DNA of 64,000 nucleotides, from NCBI GenBank assembly GCA_050084515.1, contig CM114272.1:11594001-11658000 (forward strand), written 5' to 3'. Below the pieces are notes generated by a model that made no database searches, was not told the origin of the DNA, and saw only the letters and a program-made list of their open reading frames with translations. Numbering within the stretch: position 1 is the first letter of the stretch; each line of letters starts with the position of its first letter. This document shows positions 1 to 12,322 of this stretch, piece by piece. A program made the translations under genes and the position numbers. Source of the DNA: Blasia pusilla. Taxonomy: Eukaryota; Marchantiophyta; Marchantiopsida; Blasiales.

Positions 1-525
1 TATGGGGATCTCAGGGTGCCCCCTACATTTAGGGAAAGACACCGGGGCCTCTCCAATTGGCCCTCTACCCGATTGCTCTCACGGTCATTTTTGGCCAATA
101 TCTCAGCTTGTACTTATGCATTTTCTGAGATCTTGATGCGTTGGAAGCGTCTCAAGATAAGCTTTCCATTTCGCCCTTATTTGTCCCAAATTCATCTTGG
201 ATCTCAACGTTATGGTCCTAAACACAGTTAGATTCTCCCAAACGCTAGTCGTGTTCCAAACTGGTTCTCACCTCTTTGGCAACCAACCTGCCAAGACTCA
301 ACTCATCTCATCTCAAGTCTTGGCTCGCGTTTGGTCTAGGTTTCTTGGTCGCGACCACTAACACATGAAACACACAACTTTTTTCTGTGTTTCATTTCTT
401 AGATTTTTCCAAGAGACCTTTCCAAACACCTCTCCAAAGCTCAAACCTAGCAGCGTGAGTTCACTTGAGTTCTGATATTTCGCTTGGCGCCTATTTGGTG
501 TTGTTTGGTTATGAGGGTCGCGACA
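1..525 (-). mobile_element. LTR fragment of TGTCGCGAC gypsy family (type A), minus orientation
   Basis: This is the reverse complement of the first ~525 bases of the LTR at 11,070-12,171; shared blocks include the segment about a 'ctacatttagggaaagacac' core. It ends at 525 with CGCGACA, the complement of the LTR start TGTCGCG. The left part is cut by the window edge. Read on the minus strand it is a 3' LTR, because a polypurine tract abuts it at 526-539. No host coding is seen. Confidence 0.8.
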
Positions 526-880
526 CTCACCCCTCCTTAGAAGGTTGATGTCCTCATCAATGCAAACCTTGTTAATATTAAGTTCTGGGCGAATTGTAGA
601 CCAGGTAAACAGGTGTGATGTTTACAGGAATGAGCCAGAAGAGTCTAAGGTTGCACACTTAGTTAGCTTATTTGATAGGTTAGTTCTTTGGAATGAGTCC
701 AGGCTTATCAAAGAGGAGAGGCTAATAATTCTAAGTGGTGCAAAGCGACAACTGTAGACTAAGAGGAATTGCAGGTTAGCCACCAGAACGCAATTCAATG
801 TCAAGGGGTAGGCTGCCCAGGAGACTTGATATAACAAAGGTTTGCGTTGATGAGGGCATCAACCTCTAAAGAGGGGTGAG
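526..880. mobile_element. Tail-to-tail 3' internal ends of two gypsy elements, with two polypurine tracts
   Basis: The outer ~46 bases are inverted copies of each other (526-575 against 836-880). Each has a purine tract next to an LTR: CTAAGGAGGGGTGAG on the minus strand at 526-540 and CTAAAGAGGGGTGAG on the plus strand at 866-880. That is the expected polypurine tract plus 3' LTR layout. The middle (about 640-690) matches the non-coding tail near 17,302-17,335 of the minus-strand element. I read this as two internal 3' ends joined tail to tail, without coding sequence. Confidence 0.65.
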
Positions 881-1881
881 TGTCGCGACCCTCATGACCA
901 AACGAATGCCAAGCGGAACATCGGAACATTAGCGGGCTCACGCTAAGATGGTTTGCGTGTTGGAGTAGTCTCGAAGAAGAGACAAGAGACGAGATGCAAG
1001 CAAGGCTTCACGTTTCAGATGTTGTGGTCGCGACCGAGAAACCTGGACCAAACGCGGAATAAGACTTGAAAGGAGTCGACTCTAGAAAGTGGGTTGCCAA
1101 AGGAAGAATCCGGATTTGGAACGCCACTAGCGTTTGAGAGTTTTTGACTGTATTTATAACCATAACTTTTAGCGCCAAGATGCGTTTGGATTAAACAAGG
1201 GTGCGTTGGAAGGCTTATGGAAAGCCAATTCAAACGCACTAAAGATCTTTGCAAACGCATAAGCAGCGGCTGAGAAACAACCCAGATCAACTGTAGGTAG
1301 AGTCGGGTTGAGGGCCACAATGAAGGGCCCGACCCTCCTTTTCCAAAGGGGGGGGGTTATTGGAGAACCCCAGAAGTACTAGTAAGGGGGGAGGTCTCCG
1401 ATAGTGCTTGGAACTCGAACCCCACTTTGGGCGTCATGGGGAGGCTCAAGGGCATGGAACGGATCGAGAGTTTGGGGTTGGGTTGGAAAACCTGAACCAA
1501 GTCTACGGAGGCGATTTTAGACATCCCTCTTGGATTTCATCCCGCAACTCAATTACTTGGATCTCGGTTTGGAACTTGCATGAGGTCCGTTGAACAATTG
1601 GGATCGCTAGGCATGCAAGTGCCGTTTTAGGTTCCTTGACTAATCAGGAAGTCTGTTCCAAGTCTTGAAGGACTTGCCATGTTTTGGAAACTAGGAATTA
1701 AGGAAGGTTGAGCTTGATGAGACGCCGAGTTGAGAACTCGATGGGTTGGAACCCTGGTTGGTCCAGACCCGACTAACAAGAGTGCGTGTTTGGGTGCAGA
1801 TCGGTGATGAGATCGTGTCCTACTGAACGTACGCTTCCGCAACACTAAAGATTGACGTTCAAGGAGAGTAGGGGCGCGACA
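881..1881 (+). mobile_element. Complete LTR of TGTCGCGAC gypsy family (type B), plus orientation
   Basis: The 1,001-bp LTR begins TGTCGCGACC and ends GGCGCGACA, so TG...CA ends are extended into a longer terminal inverted repeat. It is nearly the same sequence as the inverted LTR at 22,336-23,337. A polypurine tract precedes it, so it is a 3' LTR. No matching target-site duplication is seen in the bases beyond 1,881. Confidence 0.85.
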
Positions 1882-3145
<1,264 letters not shown>

Positions 3146-3167
3146 GTTCCCATGCTAGATCAGTACT

Positions 3168-3870
3168 CATATATTGAGCATCACCGGATGGATCCCCCAT
3201 GCTGTTTTTCTTGTGATGGGGGAGGTGATTTTATATTTTGTGATGGTGCTTTTGGTCACCATTTTCATTGGATTGGAGGTGGCATGCCCACCAACCTAGA
3301 TAGTGGCAAGGGTAAGACGTGCATCCCTGTTGTGCTCCCTGGAAATCACGATTGGAGTGGACCTTGGGTATGTGAACTATGTGTTGATCATAGAGCCATT
3401 TTTTTTCTCTTGTGGGCTGGTTGGTCATGTTGTTGGGCATAGTGAGTTTGAGAGACGACTCATCAAGTGTGCTCACTCGGATTGTCACTCCTTTTATCAC
3501 CCGGGTTACCTAAAGACACGCTTGCTTGTCGGAGGACTACCGCAGGCTCACCTCAAGGTTGATATAGTGCACAACCCTTATGTTGCTCCTGATGCACTCA
3601 TCTTCTTGCGTCACTATTTTGATGCATGCAAGGTATATCATGCTGGCATATACAACTTAGTGCAGTGTCGTAGATGTCCCCGTGCTTGGTGTTATGTTTA
3701 GACCCCAGGAGGCAAGAGACACTTGCACAAAGGTTGTGATGTTAATGGCAGGTGGAATTTTGGTGAGTGGCGACTTGTGTATTACGATCATCATACAATT
3801 CCAGAGGGCTAGTGTGTGCCTACTCACGAGTGAACCTACCATGGGACTAGCCCCTCAGACTACTTTCTAA
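3168..3870 (+). pseudogene. PHD-type zinc-finger gene fragment (EDM2-like), decayed
   Basis: Translated pieces in shifting frames carry ordered Cys/His clusters. The first is CFSCDGGGDFIFCDGAFGHHFH near 3,200-3,270. Next come CELCVDH (~3,370), KCAHSDCHSFYHPGYL (~3,465-3,515) and CRRCPRAWCY (~3,667-3,695), then a stretch reading LVYYDHHTIP in another frame (~3,775-3,805). This order resembles the paired PHD fingers of plant EDM2-like chromatin proteins, where CxxC..CDG..FH is followed by KCA..C..FYHP and CRRCP. Frames change at least twice and stops intervene, so this is a fragment or pseudogene unless introns explain part of the shifts. It could be a host gene piece or a domain captured by the transposon that starts about 450 bases downstream. 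The family assignment is from memory of motifs only. Confidence 0.5.
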
Positions 3871-4314
3871 GATACTCCAATTGGGTAATAGATGCAAGTT
3901 AGGCCACTAGATTTTGGGATTTAGGATTGAGTATTTAAAAGAAAATGTTTGCCCCATGGTGGCTTTAAACGGAATGTCTTAAATTAAGGAAATGACATGA
4001 CTATGTATACGAATTTATACTGAGTGAGATTGAATACAAAGAAACATTTAATTCTAGAATTGCTTTGAATCTGATCTGTAGTGTTGTATTCTCTGCTGAG
4101 GTTTGTATAATAGGTTCATATGTGTATCCCCATAGTTTCCAATGTTAACTTGTAGTAGAGCTAGTATCAGATTGGTTGAAAAGAGGGGTGAAGGAGAGAA
4201 TGATGAGCCTATTTGTGTTTTAGGTTACTTAGATGGGCAGACATTAGCAGACCTACCCTTGAAATGTTCTGCAATTGTGGAATTTTATTTTGATTTCTAG
4301 GACTTCAGTCTCCC
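3871..4314. other. No gene seen between PHD fragment and transposase-like gene
   Basis: An AT-rich stretch with no convincing coding signal, RNA gene or repeat that I recognise. It could hold an intron or spacer if the PHD fragment and the downstream gene were once one unit. Confidence 0.4.
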
Positions 4315-7300
4315 TTGTACAACGCACCCGAATGCAGAGAAGGTCATTCTGCTGATGGAATTGGATGGTATAGTAGGTGTTATTCAAAATTACCTGGAGG
4401 CCCTTGTGGGAGGACAATGCAAGTGTCCTCCCAATTATCTGCAACCACTTTGTCTATTATAGCCAAGACTGTAACAGGTTTAGCTCCAGTGTCTGAGAAC
4501 CATAGTGAAATTAAGGCACATCTGGTGGGTTCAATTGATATCACAAACCAAGGTTCCGTCCGGGCCTCGTTTCAGTCATTGTTGATGGCAGATCCAACTG
4601 CAAAATGCTGGAATGATGAGTTCATGAGATTAGTGAAGTGGGTTGAGAAGAATGGATGCCAGGATCACAATTGGAGGGTGAGGACATGGGATGATGGAAC
4701 AAATGTCAGAGGACATCTTGAGTGTTTGGAGTGTAGAGTGAACTATGGGAATGCAAAGAATTCCCAAAATGTGAAAGCTATTGCAAATTGCTTTAGTAAT
4801 TTTAGGACAAAGCATCTAGTTAACCTGAAACATAAGGATAGCTTCTGTAAGAGAAGAAAATTGCCTACATCATTAATGCAGCCTAGTGACGTTGTCAGAG
4901 ACCTGAATTTGATCATGGTGAGGCCATTTCTAGAGGACTAGAGATTTTCTCCCAGCTGAATGATGATGTTGGGGGTGATAGGGAGGTGTTCTTCGTGACA
5001 CCATCTCCCACAGATCCTCAGTATGCCAAGATGTCATACATGTTTAAGGTCAGTTGTAGGGTGTGTAGAAAGTTGCATATAGACACGTGCCCAAAGAAAT
5101 TGAATTTGGATCATAATTTGAGACAATATATGGTTAGTTGGGATCACTTGGATGCCTCTAAGGTCAAGGAGGCTTCTGTGGAGACTGCATTGAGGTTTGG
5201 GAAGAGAGGCAAACTAAGGAAAGCAGATACCAGGGATTAACCCCCATCACATGGATCAATCTTGAAGTTCTTCACAGGAGATAAGTCCAATATTGGGAGC
5301 TCTTGTAGGATAGGTGGGTCAGATCCAACAATAGATCGAGGACTAAGTTTGCTTTGTTGGGGATTGTGGGATGAAATGATAAAGTGGAGAGGAGATCTAA
5401 TGGATGTCAAGGCTGTTCTTGATGATCAAGAGGGAGGGGCCTTATGGGATTGCGAGTTAACCTGTTGTGCACATGTTTACAATCCTACTTTAGAGTCTCT
5501 ACTGACCATTCAGGGTTGTTTTAGACACAAGCAATGTGAAAGGTTGTCTTACAATGGTGGCGGATTTATGAACCTAACGTGTAGTAAATGTGAGTCAGTA
5601 AAGCGATTGGATGATTTTCGTGGTCGGGTGCAAAGGGAAGCAGAAGCTTTAGTGCCAAGAGGAGCTAGAGATACCAATGGAGGGATACGGTTGGATTTTC
5701 TTACCAAGACAGAGCATAGAAAGCACGTTGCAAATATGACTTCCAAATTCATAAAGCAAAAATGGCTTCTATCACAGTATGCTGCCAAAGTAGCTGCCTT
5801 GAGTACTAGGCAGAGGAAACTATAGGAATTATTAGGAGTAGCTACACATAGGAAGGATCTGAGACTGTTCCTTAGGAATATAGTGAATGGGCATAGGACT
5901 GGAGCATTTGGTTGCAAAGAAGGGTTATGGGATTTCATAACAAATGTTGCTAGAAATCTAACTAGGGCTGCCAAGGGTTTTAGGTACGGTAAAAGAACCA
6001 GAGCCATAGCCCAAGCAATGCTACAATTTGGTGGTAGGCAAGTGGCCCACTGCTTTCAGAAGAACTTAGATGGTCCAAGTCTAAAAACATTGAAGTGAGA
6101 CAGAGCCAAGTTACCACCCTTCAGAGCTGGATTATGCAAAGAGATATTCATGGAGATTGGTAGAATTTTATCTGCATCAAAGCAAACTCTTGGAATTGAA
6201 GGAGATGTCCCTGTAATATTTGCAAAGGATGAAACAAGGATTAAGGAGAGGCATAGGTGAGTGTTTTGAGATTCAATACAAAAAATTATAAGCCACTGAA
6301 CAATTTTCTGCTTGTGAATATAACCTAACATTACAGAGTCATGTCTGACAAATGGGAGGCCAAGTACGATACCCTGATTGGGTTTTGTGGGCCCAAAGAG
6401 GCACACCAATGTTCATATGGAATGGAATACTAGTTGGGGAGGGTGATGAGGGCTACCATAAGATTGTAAGTACTTTCCAGGGTTACTGTAAAGGCATGTA
6501 TGTTAGAGTTATCATTGTAAATCCTCTTCATGAGTCTATGCCTAAATTAGCCATCTATGTTACTGCCACATGTAACAAGTTTACTACAGATTGGGTGAGA
6601 CAACATTGGGTGCAGCTGAAAGCAATGTGGGATGAGTATTGTCGAGGTGATGTCGGACCTTTATTAGGACATGCCAGTGACGGGGATGCTCGTCGTATAA
6701 AACTAATGATGGAGGATTTTAGGGATGTTAACTCTATTGCACCTAGGTATAGTGTGGTGTGGGAAGGATGGCAGTATTCTGTCTCTATTCTTCCTAATGG
6801 TGATTTGAATGGCTTTGGAGACCAAGATGCACCTCACAATGGGAAAAAAGAAAATAATCCGTTGGATAGATGCTCAGCTACTTGTGTCCTTGGAGATCAA
6901 CATGCATCTTTTTCATATGTGACAAATGTCTATAACCACTACAAAATTCATGAGCATGGCTTGAAGTGGGATGATGTGAATAGGACTGACAGACATAATT
7001 GGGCTGGGCCTCAACGAATTGCTTCAAAGGGAGTGCAAGCTTGTTTGCAAGATATGTTTGAGAGAATGGATGTTCGCCATGACAGAAGCCTCGGGACCCA
7101 ACTATACTTGGAGGTTTGTGGTAATTAAATTGATATTTTCTTCTCATGTAAGTATGACTTGAGGAGTTGTGTAGTTTTGGCATCTAAAGTGTCGTGGTTC
7201 TTTTGACTCTGGAGACTTTGGGTGAGATATGGTGATCATTTTGTGATAGGGAGTGTAGGATCTATGACAGAGAAGAACATGATATCAGTGCAAGCTTTCC

Positions 7301-7867
7301 ATGATATCAACATGTCTTGCCATTTTATTGTATTACTAATGTGTTCTTTCCGTGACAAGTATCCATACTTGCAAGTTCCATTTCACCTCCTAGGATCTGA
7401 TTGTTGTGAGATCTTCTTCAGCAAGGTAGGTGGAATGAGTGGCCATGAACGGAACTATGATTTTGGGTTTTTGTTGGATAGTGCAGTGGGATTGAATAGA
7501 CTGGTTGGCTTGGAATTTGGACCAGAAGGATTAAAGATTGGCCGGTCTCACCCAAAGCAAGATCATGTGTGGGGAACTCTCCATCCGTTAGGTATAAGAG
7601 AAGATGCTCCTAACTTGTTTGACTATTAATTAATTCACACTAATGAGCTAGTAGTTCATGCCCTTAAAGAGGGTTTGGATGAAGAAAAATCAATATTGAG
7701 TAGGTTGAGTATATCTCCTAGGTCCTCTTTGCCTACAGGTCAGAGGTGATGGTGGTTGCATCCACAAGATGTGGAGGCAGAGACGTGGCCTGATTCTGCT
7801 GTTATAAATGAGGTAGTTACATGTGATGACTCCGAGGATTTTGTTGAACATAGACCAACAGTAGGCC
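4315..7867 (+). pseudogene. Transposase-like gene with introns, decayed (DNA transposon remnant)
   Basis: Coding pieces run in one direction: 4,315-4,941; about 4,986-6,256 with in-frame stops; then 6,337-7,867 with a frameshift near 6,420-6,435. An 80-bp GT-AG intron (6,257-6,336) joins KDETRIKERHR to a segment with GFCGPKE. Visible motifs are KDET (~6,223), VNPLHE, GHASDGD (~6,665), RTDRHNWAGPQRI (~6,985-7,020) and LGSDCCEIFFSKVGG (~7,390-7,430). A conserved first Asp, a second Asp in SDGD and a late D..E.FFS helix fit a DDE-type transposase. I recall related proteins as multi-copy genes in aquatic eukaryotes but cannot name the superfamily. Upstream pieces include a possible CxxC site (LTCSKCES, ~5,575). 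After a stop at 7,627 the frame runs on to about 7,867. It is not functional as it stands. Confidence 0.6.
6257..6336 (+). other. Probable 80-bp intron inside the transposase-like gene
   Basis: GTGAGTG donor and TTACAG acceptor. Removing it joins ..KERH-R to VMSDKW.. and then the GFCGPKE motif in frame; without removal the frame closes. The splice is inferred from frame and motif continuity. Confidence 0.6.
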
Positions 7868-9545
7868 CTTGGCCGCAGGTAACTCTGGCTCTCAACCATA
7901 CAAAAGGATGAAACCTCTAGATAGTAGGTCGATAACCACCTCCATGAATAGTCGCATACCTTAATTAATGTATCCCGATGCTACGCAATCGCCAAGTTCT
8001 CAAACGCTATGGGCATCACTCTCCAAAAAATTCAGCCCTCTGAGGACATGTTCGCATTCAAACATTAGGGTCATCAAGGTTCAACACCTCACCAACATCT
8101 CGACGAATGGCCGCAGGTAAATCTGGCTCTCAGTCATACAAAAGCAAGTACGGTGAGAAAGACGCTAGGGATCACTGCCTGTTGAATCTGTATCCCATCG
8201 CCAACCACGACAACTGAAGGTCCCAATCTCCTAGGTGACCTCTCTGCAAGCCATACTTGTGTAATCCTCTCTTCACCGTCTACACAACCCGCTCCGCTAC
8301 TCCATACGCCTTAAGATGATCTTGCGAAGTAGTGTCTGGTCACACAAGGCCTGAAATTCCTCGCAGAACTCTGTACCTTGGTTTGTCAACACCTCAGCTG
8401 ATGCGCCATAGTAACTCAACACCCAATCTAGGAAGGCATACGCTACTCCCTCATTGGCTTTGTCAGGCAACGCAATCAACTCTATCCACTTGGAGAAGTG
8501 CTCAACCATCACCAACACATAACGACTATGATGCTTCGTCAAAGGTAAAGGTCCTGAAAAATCCAAACTCCATCTATAACCTAAATCCATGATTAGAAGT
8601 GGATGCAAAACATTGAACAACGCCCGAACTCGATCACACACCATGCATCTAGCAACAAATTGCTAAACATCAGTCTGTATGCTTCGCCACCAATACTGAA
8701 TCTGGAGCAAATTGTATGTCCGCTTCACTCCAAAATGACCCAACTCCTCATGGGCATGATGCACCAAACATGCTGTCTGCAAAGGATGAGGCACAACACG
8801 CGGTCTACCATCCTCCCACACTCCCAACACATGTATCCCCTCCCACCGAAACCGTCTGGCTCGCTGTAGGGTCCGATCCTGCTCTTTAGTACCCGCTGTG
8901 CTCATGACACTTCCAGTACGCAGGTACTCCAAGACAACTCCATTGTCGTGAACATCTCGGCCATCCGTCGTCTCCTCACCGGCCTCTGGATCTAAGGACT
9001 CTCCATCCGACCTCGCCATCGAAGTCTTAGCAATCTGGCTCTCCACAGCCAACAAGCCCAAATAGGCTGGCGCGTGCCATCCTGGCACCAACTCCTCATC
9101 TCTCTCTACATGCCATCGAGCTCCAAGTGCATCTCGCTGACTCAGGCATGGAATACGGCTCAAACCATCTGCATCTTGGTTGAGCGTCCTAGATGTATGT
9201 ACCACCTAGAAGTCATACTCCTGCAACAAAAGAACCCACCTTGCAAGCTTCCCTCTAAGCTTGTCAAACTCCATCAACCACTCAAGTGGCTGATGATCAG
9301 TAATGATGGTAAAGGGATTACCGAATGTATAACATCTAAAATGTGCGACAGCCCACACTGCAGCCAAGCACTCACCCTCATACGAGCTATACTTTGCCTT
9401 TGCAGTGTTGTTTGAGCGACTAGCATAAGCCACCACGAACTCTCTACCATTATTGTCATATTGGGTGAGCAAAGCCCCAACATGCTCCAATCAATATGCA
9501 ACTTGAAAGGACGCCCCCTCATCGGTCTTCTCAATATGGGCACGG
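7868..9545 (-). pseudogene. Gypsy family B, copy A: pol fragment (RNase H to integrase), decayed
   Basis: On the minus strand this reads from RNase H (VPILRRPMRGRPFKLH, then LTQYDNNGREFVV, and TDHQPLEWLM at about 9,290) through a spacer with ADGLSR and HEELGHFGVKRTYNLL (the zinc-binding region). The integrase core follows (GYRWSLDFSGPLPLT, VLTNQGTEF) at 8,297-8,644, and a C-terminal part runs down to about 7,913. Each block has a close counterpart in the copy at 46.9-48.95 kb. Frames shift and stops occur, so it is dead. The RT, methyltransferase and gag parts are absent upstream on this strand. At 7,868-7,912 there is an extra near-copy of 8,107-8,148, a small duplication at the edge. Confidence 0.85.
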
Positions 9546-11069
9546 ACGTCAATATGTCCATGAGCAGCCAAAATGTTCTCTCTTGCTTGTGTTACCTTGA
9601 TATCCATTTGCAATTGGAGGGTTGTCGTTGGACTTCCTGTATTTGGATCCCCTCCATCGTTGCTTCTTGCTTGCGCGCCCATTGTTAGGGTTGATGCTGA
9701 TTTCGAGAGTAGTTTTACTCCTGTGTGCTACCGGTAGGGAGGTTGGAGTGATGACCAGTAGACCGTGAGAGGCTTCTTGTTGTGATGACAGGTTAGGTTG
9801 CCCACACCCATAGCTAGTAGAGCAAGAATAGTATAGCGACATTGACGTCACTTGGTTACTTAGTGGTGGTGATTTGGTGGTGGTGCGGCATCAGCGTTGG
9901 TCATCACGGAGCTGTCTAGTGGTCTGGTTGGGGACCGTGGTGCGGACAGTGGTGGTTTTACACGGAGTGGATTGAGGTATCGGCTACCTTTTCCACTTCA
10001 AACGGTTGATGAAGAGGAGGACGAGGGTGTTCCAAACATCAAGTCTTCTACGTTGTTATCGAGTGTTGCAGCTCCATTGATTTGGGACATGGACGGGATA
10101 TATGGGGCCATGAAGGGCCCATAATGATACTCGGGTGCAGTGGGCACCATTGAGTTGGAGGACTTCATTCAGGAGTTTGATACGTGGTGTGATATATAGA
10201 TGTTGCGGAATGCCACGTTGTTTACACCCTTCTTGGCTTGGAAGGGGTTGTTTCAGCACTTGGAGGGACCACCCATGGACAATTACCATGAGTTTAGGAG
10301 GGATCATGTTGCTGAGATTGAGGCGTGGAGACAATATTGGTCTCCAGGCTATGTGTCTATCATCCATGGTGGTATTGGTAGTAGTGCTTCTACTGTGTCA
10401 GCCAGCTCGACGTTGAGTGGTACGAGTATGAGCCGGAGTGGGGGTACCAGTGGAGGTACCCATGGAGATACCAGTGGGGGTACTAGTGGAGGTACTAGTG
10501 CCCCACCATCATTTAGCTCAGTTGTAGAGTTCTTCAAGAGGTTGAAGAAGAACTATTAGGGAGTGAAGACAGAGAAGTTGAGGAGTCTTCATGAATTTGA
10601 GCGAAAGACTGGTGAGAGTCTTCGTGAGGCATACACTTGTATGCGACGCTTGATTTCAGTTATCCACGGTGTGATTGAGGCTTAGGCAGTCCAATTTTGG
10701 TATGGGATCTTGGACAGAGAGTTGCGGTGTAGGGTACGTGATGCTACTCTTATGAGTCATGATTAACCCACATTGGCCCATGTGTTTGCTCTATCTGAGA
10801 AGATTGATCTTAACATGGTGGAGGAGAGAGTGGTGACATCCGCATTCAGTAGGGATAGAACAACTACTTCTCGTGTTCAGCAGTCCACCTCACAATCTTG
10901 TAGTAGTGGTGATGGTAGTAGTAGTAGGAGTCGTGGGGGTACACACGACCTCAGTTAGGTCCTAGAGGGACACTTGCGTAGAGACCATTGCCTTCATTTG
11001 CTGCCCCGCAACAAGGACAATAATGTTCAACATGTGGAGTTGATCATGTCATGAGGTTTTGTCCCCAAG
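9546..11069 (+). pseudogene. Gypsy family B, copy A: 5' leader and gag, inverted relative to its pol
   Basis: From about 9,587 to 9,880 the DNA matches the leader upstream of gag in the copy at 53.56-53.9 kb. The gag frame follows on the plus strand (IWDMDGIYGAMKGP, then LRNATLFTPFLAWKGLFQHLEG, and ALSEKIDLNMV), with several stops. A Ser/Gly/Thr-rich low-complexity stretch lies at about 10,400-10,500. Gag ends at the zinc-knuckle region, where 'ttttgtccccaag' is cut by the LTR at 11,070. The intact relative continues there with 'aggatcgg'. No clear ATG opens the frame; the start is unresolved in both copies. Most stops (TAG, TAA) can come from CAG/CAA codons. Confidence 0.8.
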
Positions 11070-12171
11070 TGTCGCGACTCTCATAAACAAACAACACCAA
11101 ATAGGCGCCAAGCGAAACATCAAAACTCAAGTGAACTCACGCTGCGAGGTTTGCGCTTTTGAGAGGCGTTTGGAAAGGTCTCTTGGAAAAGTCTAAGAGA
11201 CGAAACGTGGAACAGAGTTGTGCGTTTCATGTGTTAGTGGTCGCGATCAAGAAATCTTGGCCAAATGCGATCCAAGACTTGAGATGAGTTGAGTCTTGGG
11301 AGGTTGGTTGCCAAAGAGGTGAGAACCAGTTTGGAACACGACTAGCGTTTGGGAGAATCTGACTATATTGAGGACCATAACGTTGAGCTCCAAGATGCGT
11401 TTGGGACAACTAAGGGCGCGTTGGAAATCTTATTTTGAGACGCTTCCAATGCACCAAAGATCTTAGAAAACGCATAAGTACAGGCTGAGATATTGGCCAA
11501 AAACGAATGTGAAAGAAATCGGGTAGAGGGCCAATTGGAGAGGCCCGGGTGTCTTTCCCTAAATGTAGGGGGCCCCCGGAGATCCCCAGAAGAACTAGTA
11601 AGGAAGGAGTCTCTCCCAGATGTCTTGGAACACGAATCCCCAGTTTGGGCGCCAAACGGCGTTTAGAGGCACGGGATGGAACAGGAGTTTGGCGTTGGAA
11701 CTTGAAACCCAAACCTGATCCAAGGGAGTGGACTTTGTACACCACACTTGGATTCCAACCCAAGATTCACTTCGTGCGAGTCTTGGTGAGGAACTCATTG
11801 GATGTCCATCAGACAATTGGAACCGCCAGGCGCGAAACGCCGTTTCAGGTTCCTTAACCGACCAGAAAGTCGGTCCCAAGTCTTTCGAGACTTGCCCGTG
11901 TTGTAAACCGCGAAACTAGAAAGGTTGAGCTTGATGAGAGTCCGAGATGAGAACTCGGAAAGTTAGCCCACTGATTGATCCAAGACCCGACTAACCAGAG
12001 TGTGTGTTTAGATGCAGACCAGCATTGAGAGTGTGACATACTGAACGCACGCTTTCGCAACAAACAAGATTAACGTTAAGATTAGTTGTGCACAACTGAT
12101 CTAGGCTCATCAAAGAGAAGAAGCTAATGATTCTAAGTGCTGCAAGCAACAACCTGAGTAGGCGCACGACA
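11070..12171 (+). mobile_element. 5' LTR, TGTCGCGAC gypsy family (type A)
   Basis: The 1,102-bp LTR starts TGTCGCGACTC and ends GCGCACGACA. It is followed after two bases by a tRNA primer site, so it is a 5' LTR. It has inserted into gag of family B copy A. Internal TGGTCGCGATC at about 11,239 echoes the terminal repeat. The first half also occurs inverted at 1-525. Confidence 0.88.
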
Positions 12172-12173
12172 CG

Positions 12174-12185
12174 TGGTATTAGAGC
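12174..12185 (+). promoter_or_regulatory. Primer-binding site, tRNA-iMet 3' end (one mismatch)
   Basis: TGGTATTAGAGC differs by one C-to-T change from TGGTATCAGAGC, the complement of the 3' end of plant initiator tRNA-Met. It sits two bases after the LTR. Confidence 0.85.
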
Positions 12186-12322
12186 GAATCCTTGATGAGC
12201 GTGAAATTGGGGTTGTAGAAGATCTGGACGTTTGGGGAGAACTCAAGGTAGCCGGAAGACCACGACGCCGAAGGAGGAACCCAAGAGGCGAGGAGGAGAT
12301 ATGAGAAAGCAAAGACTCGCAA

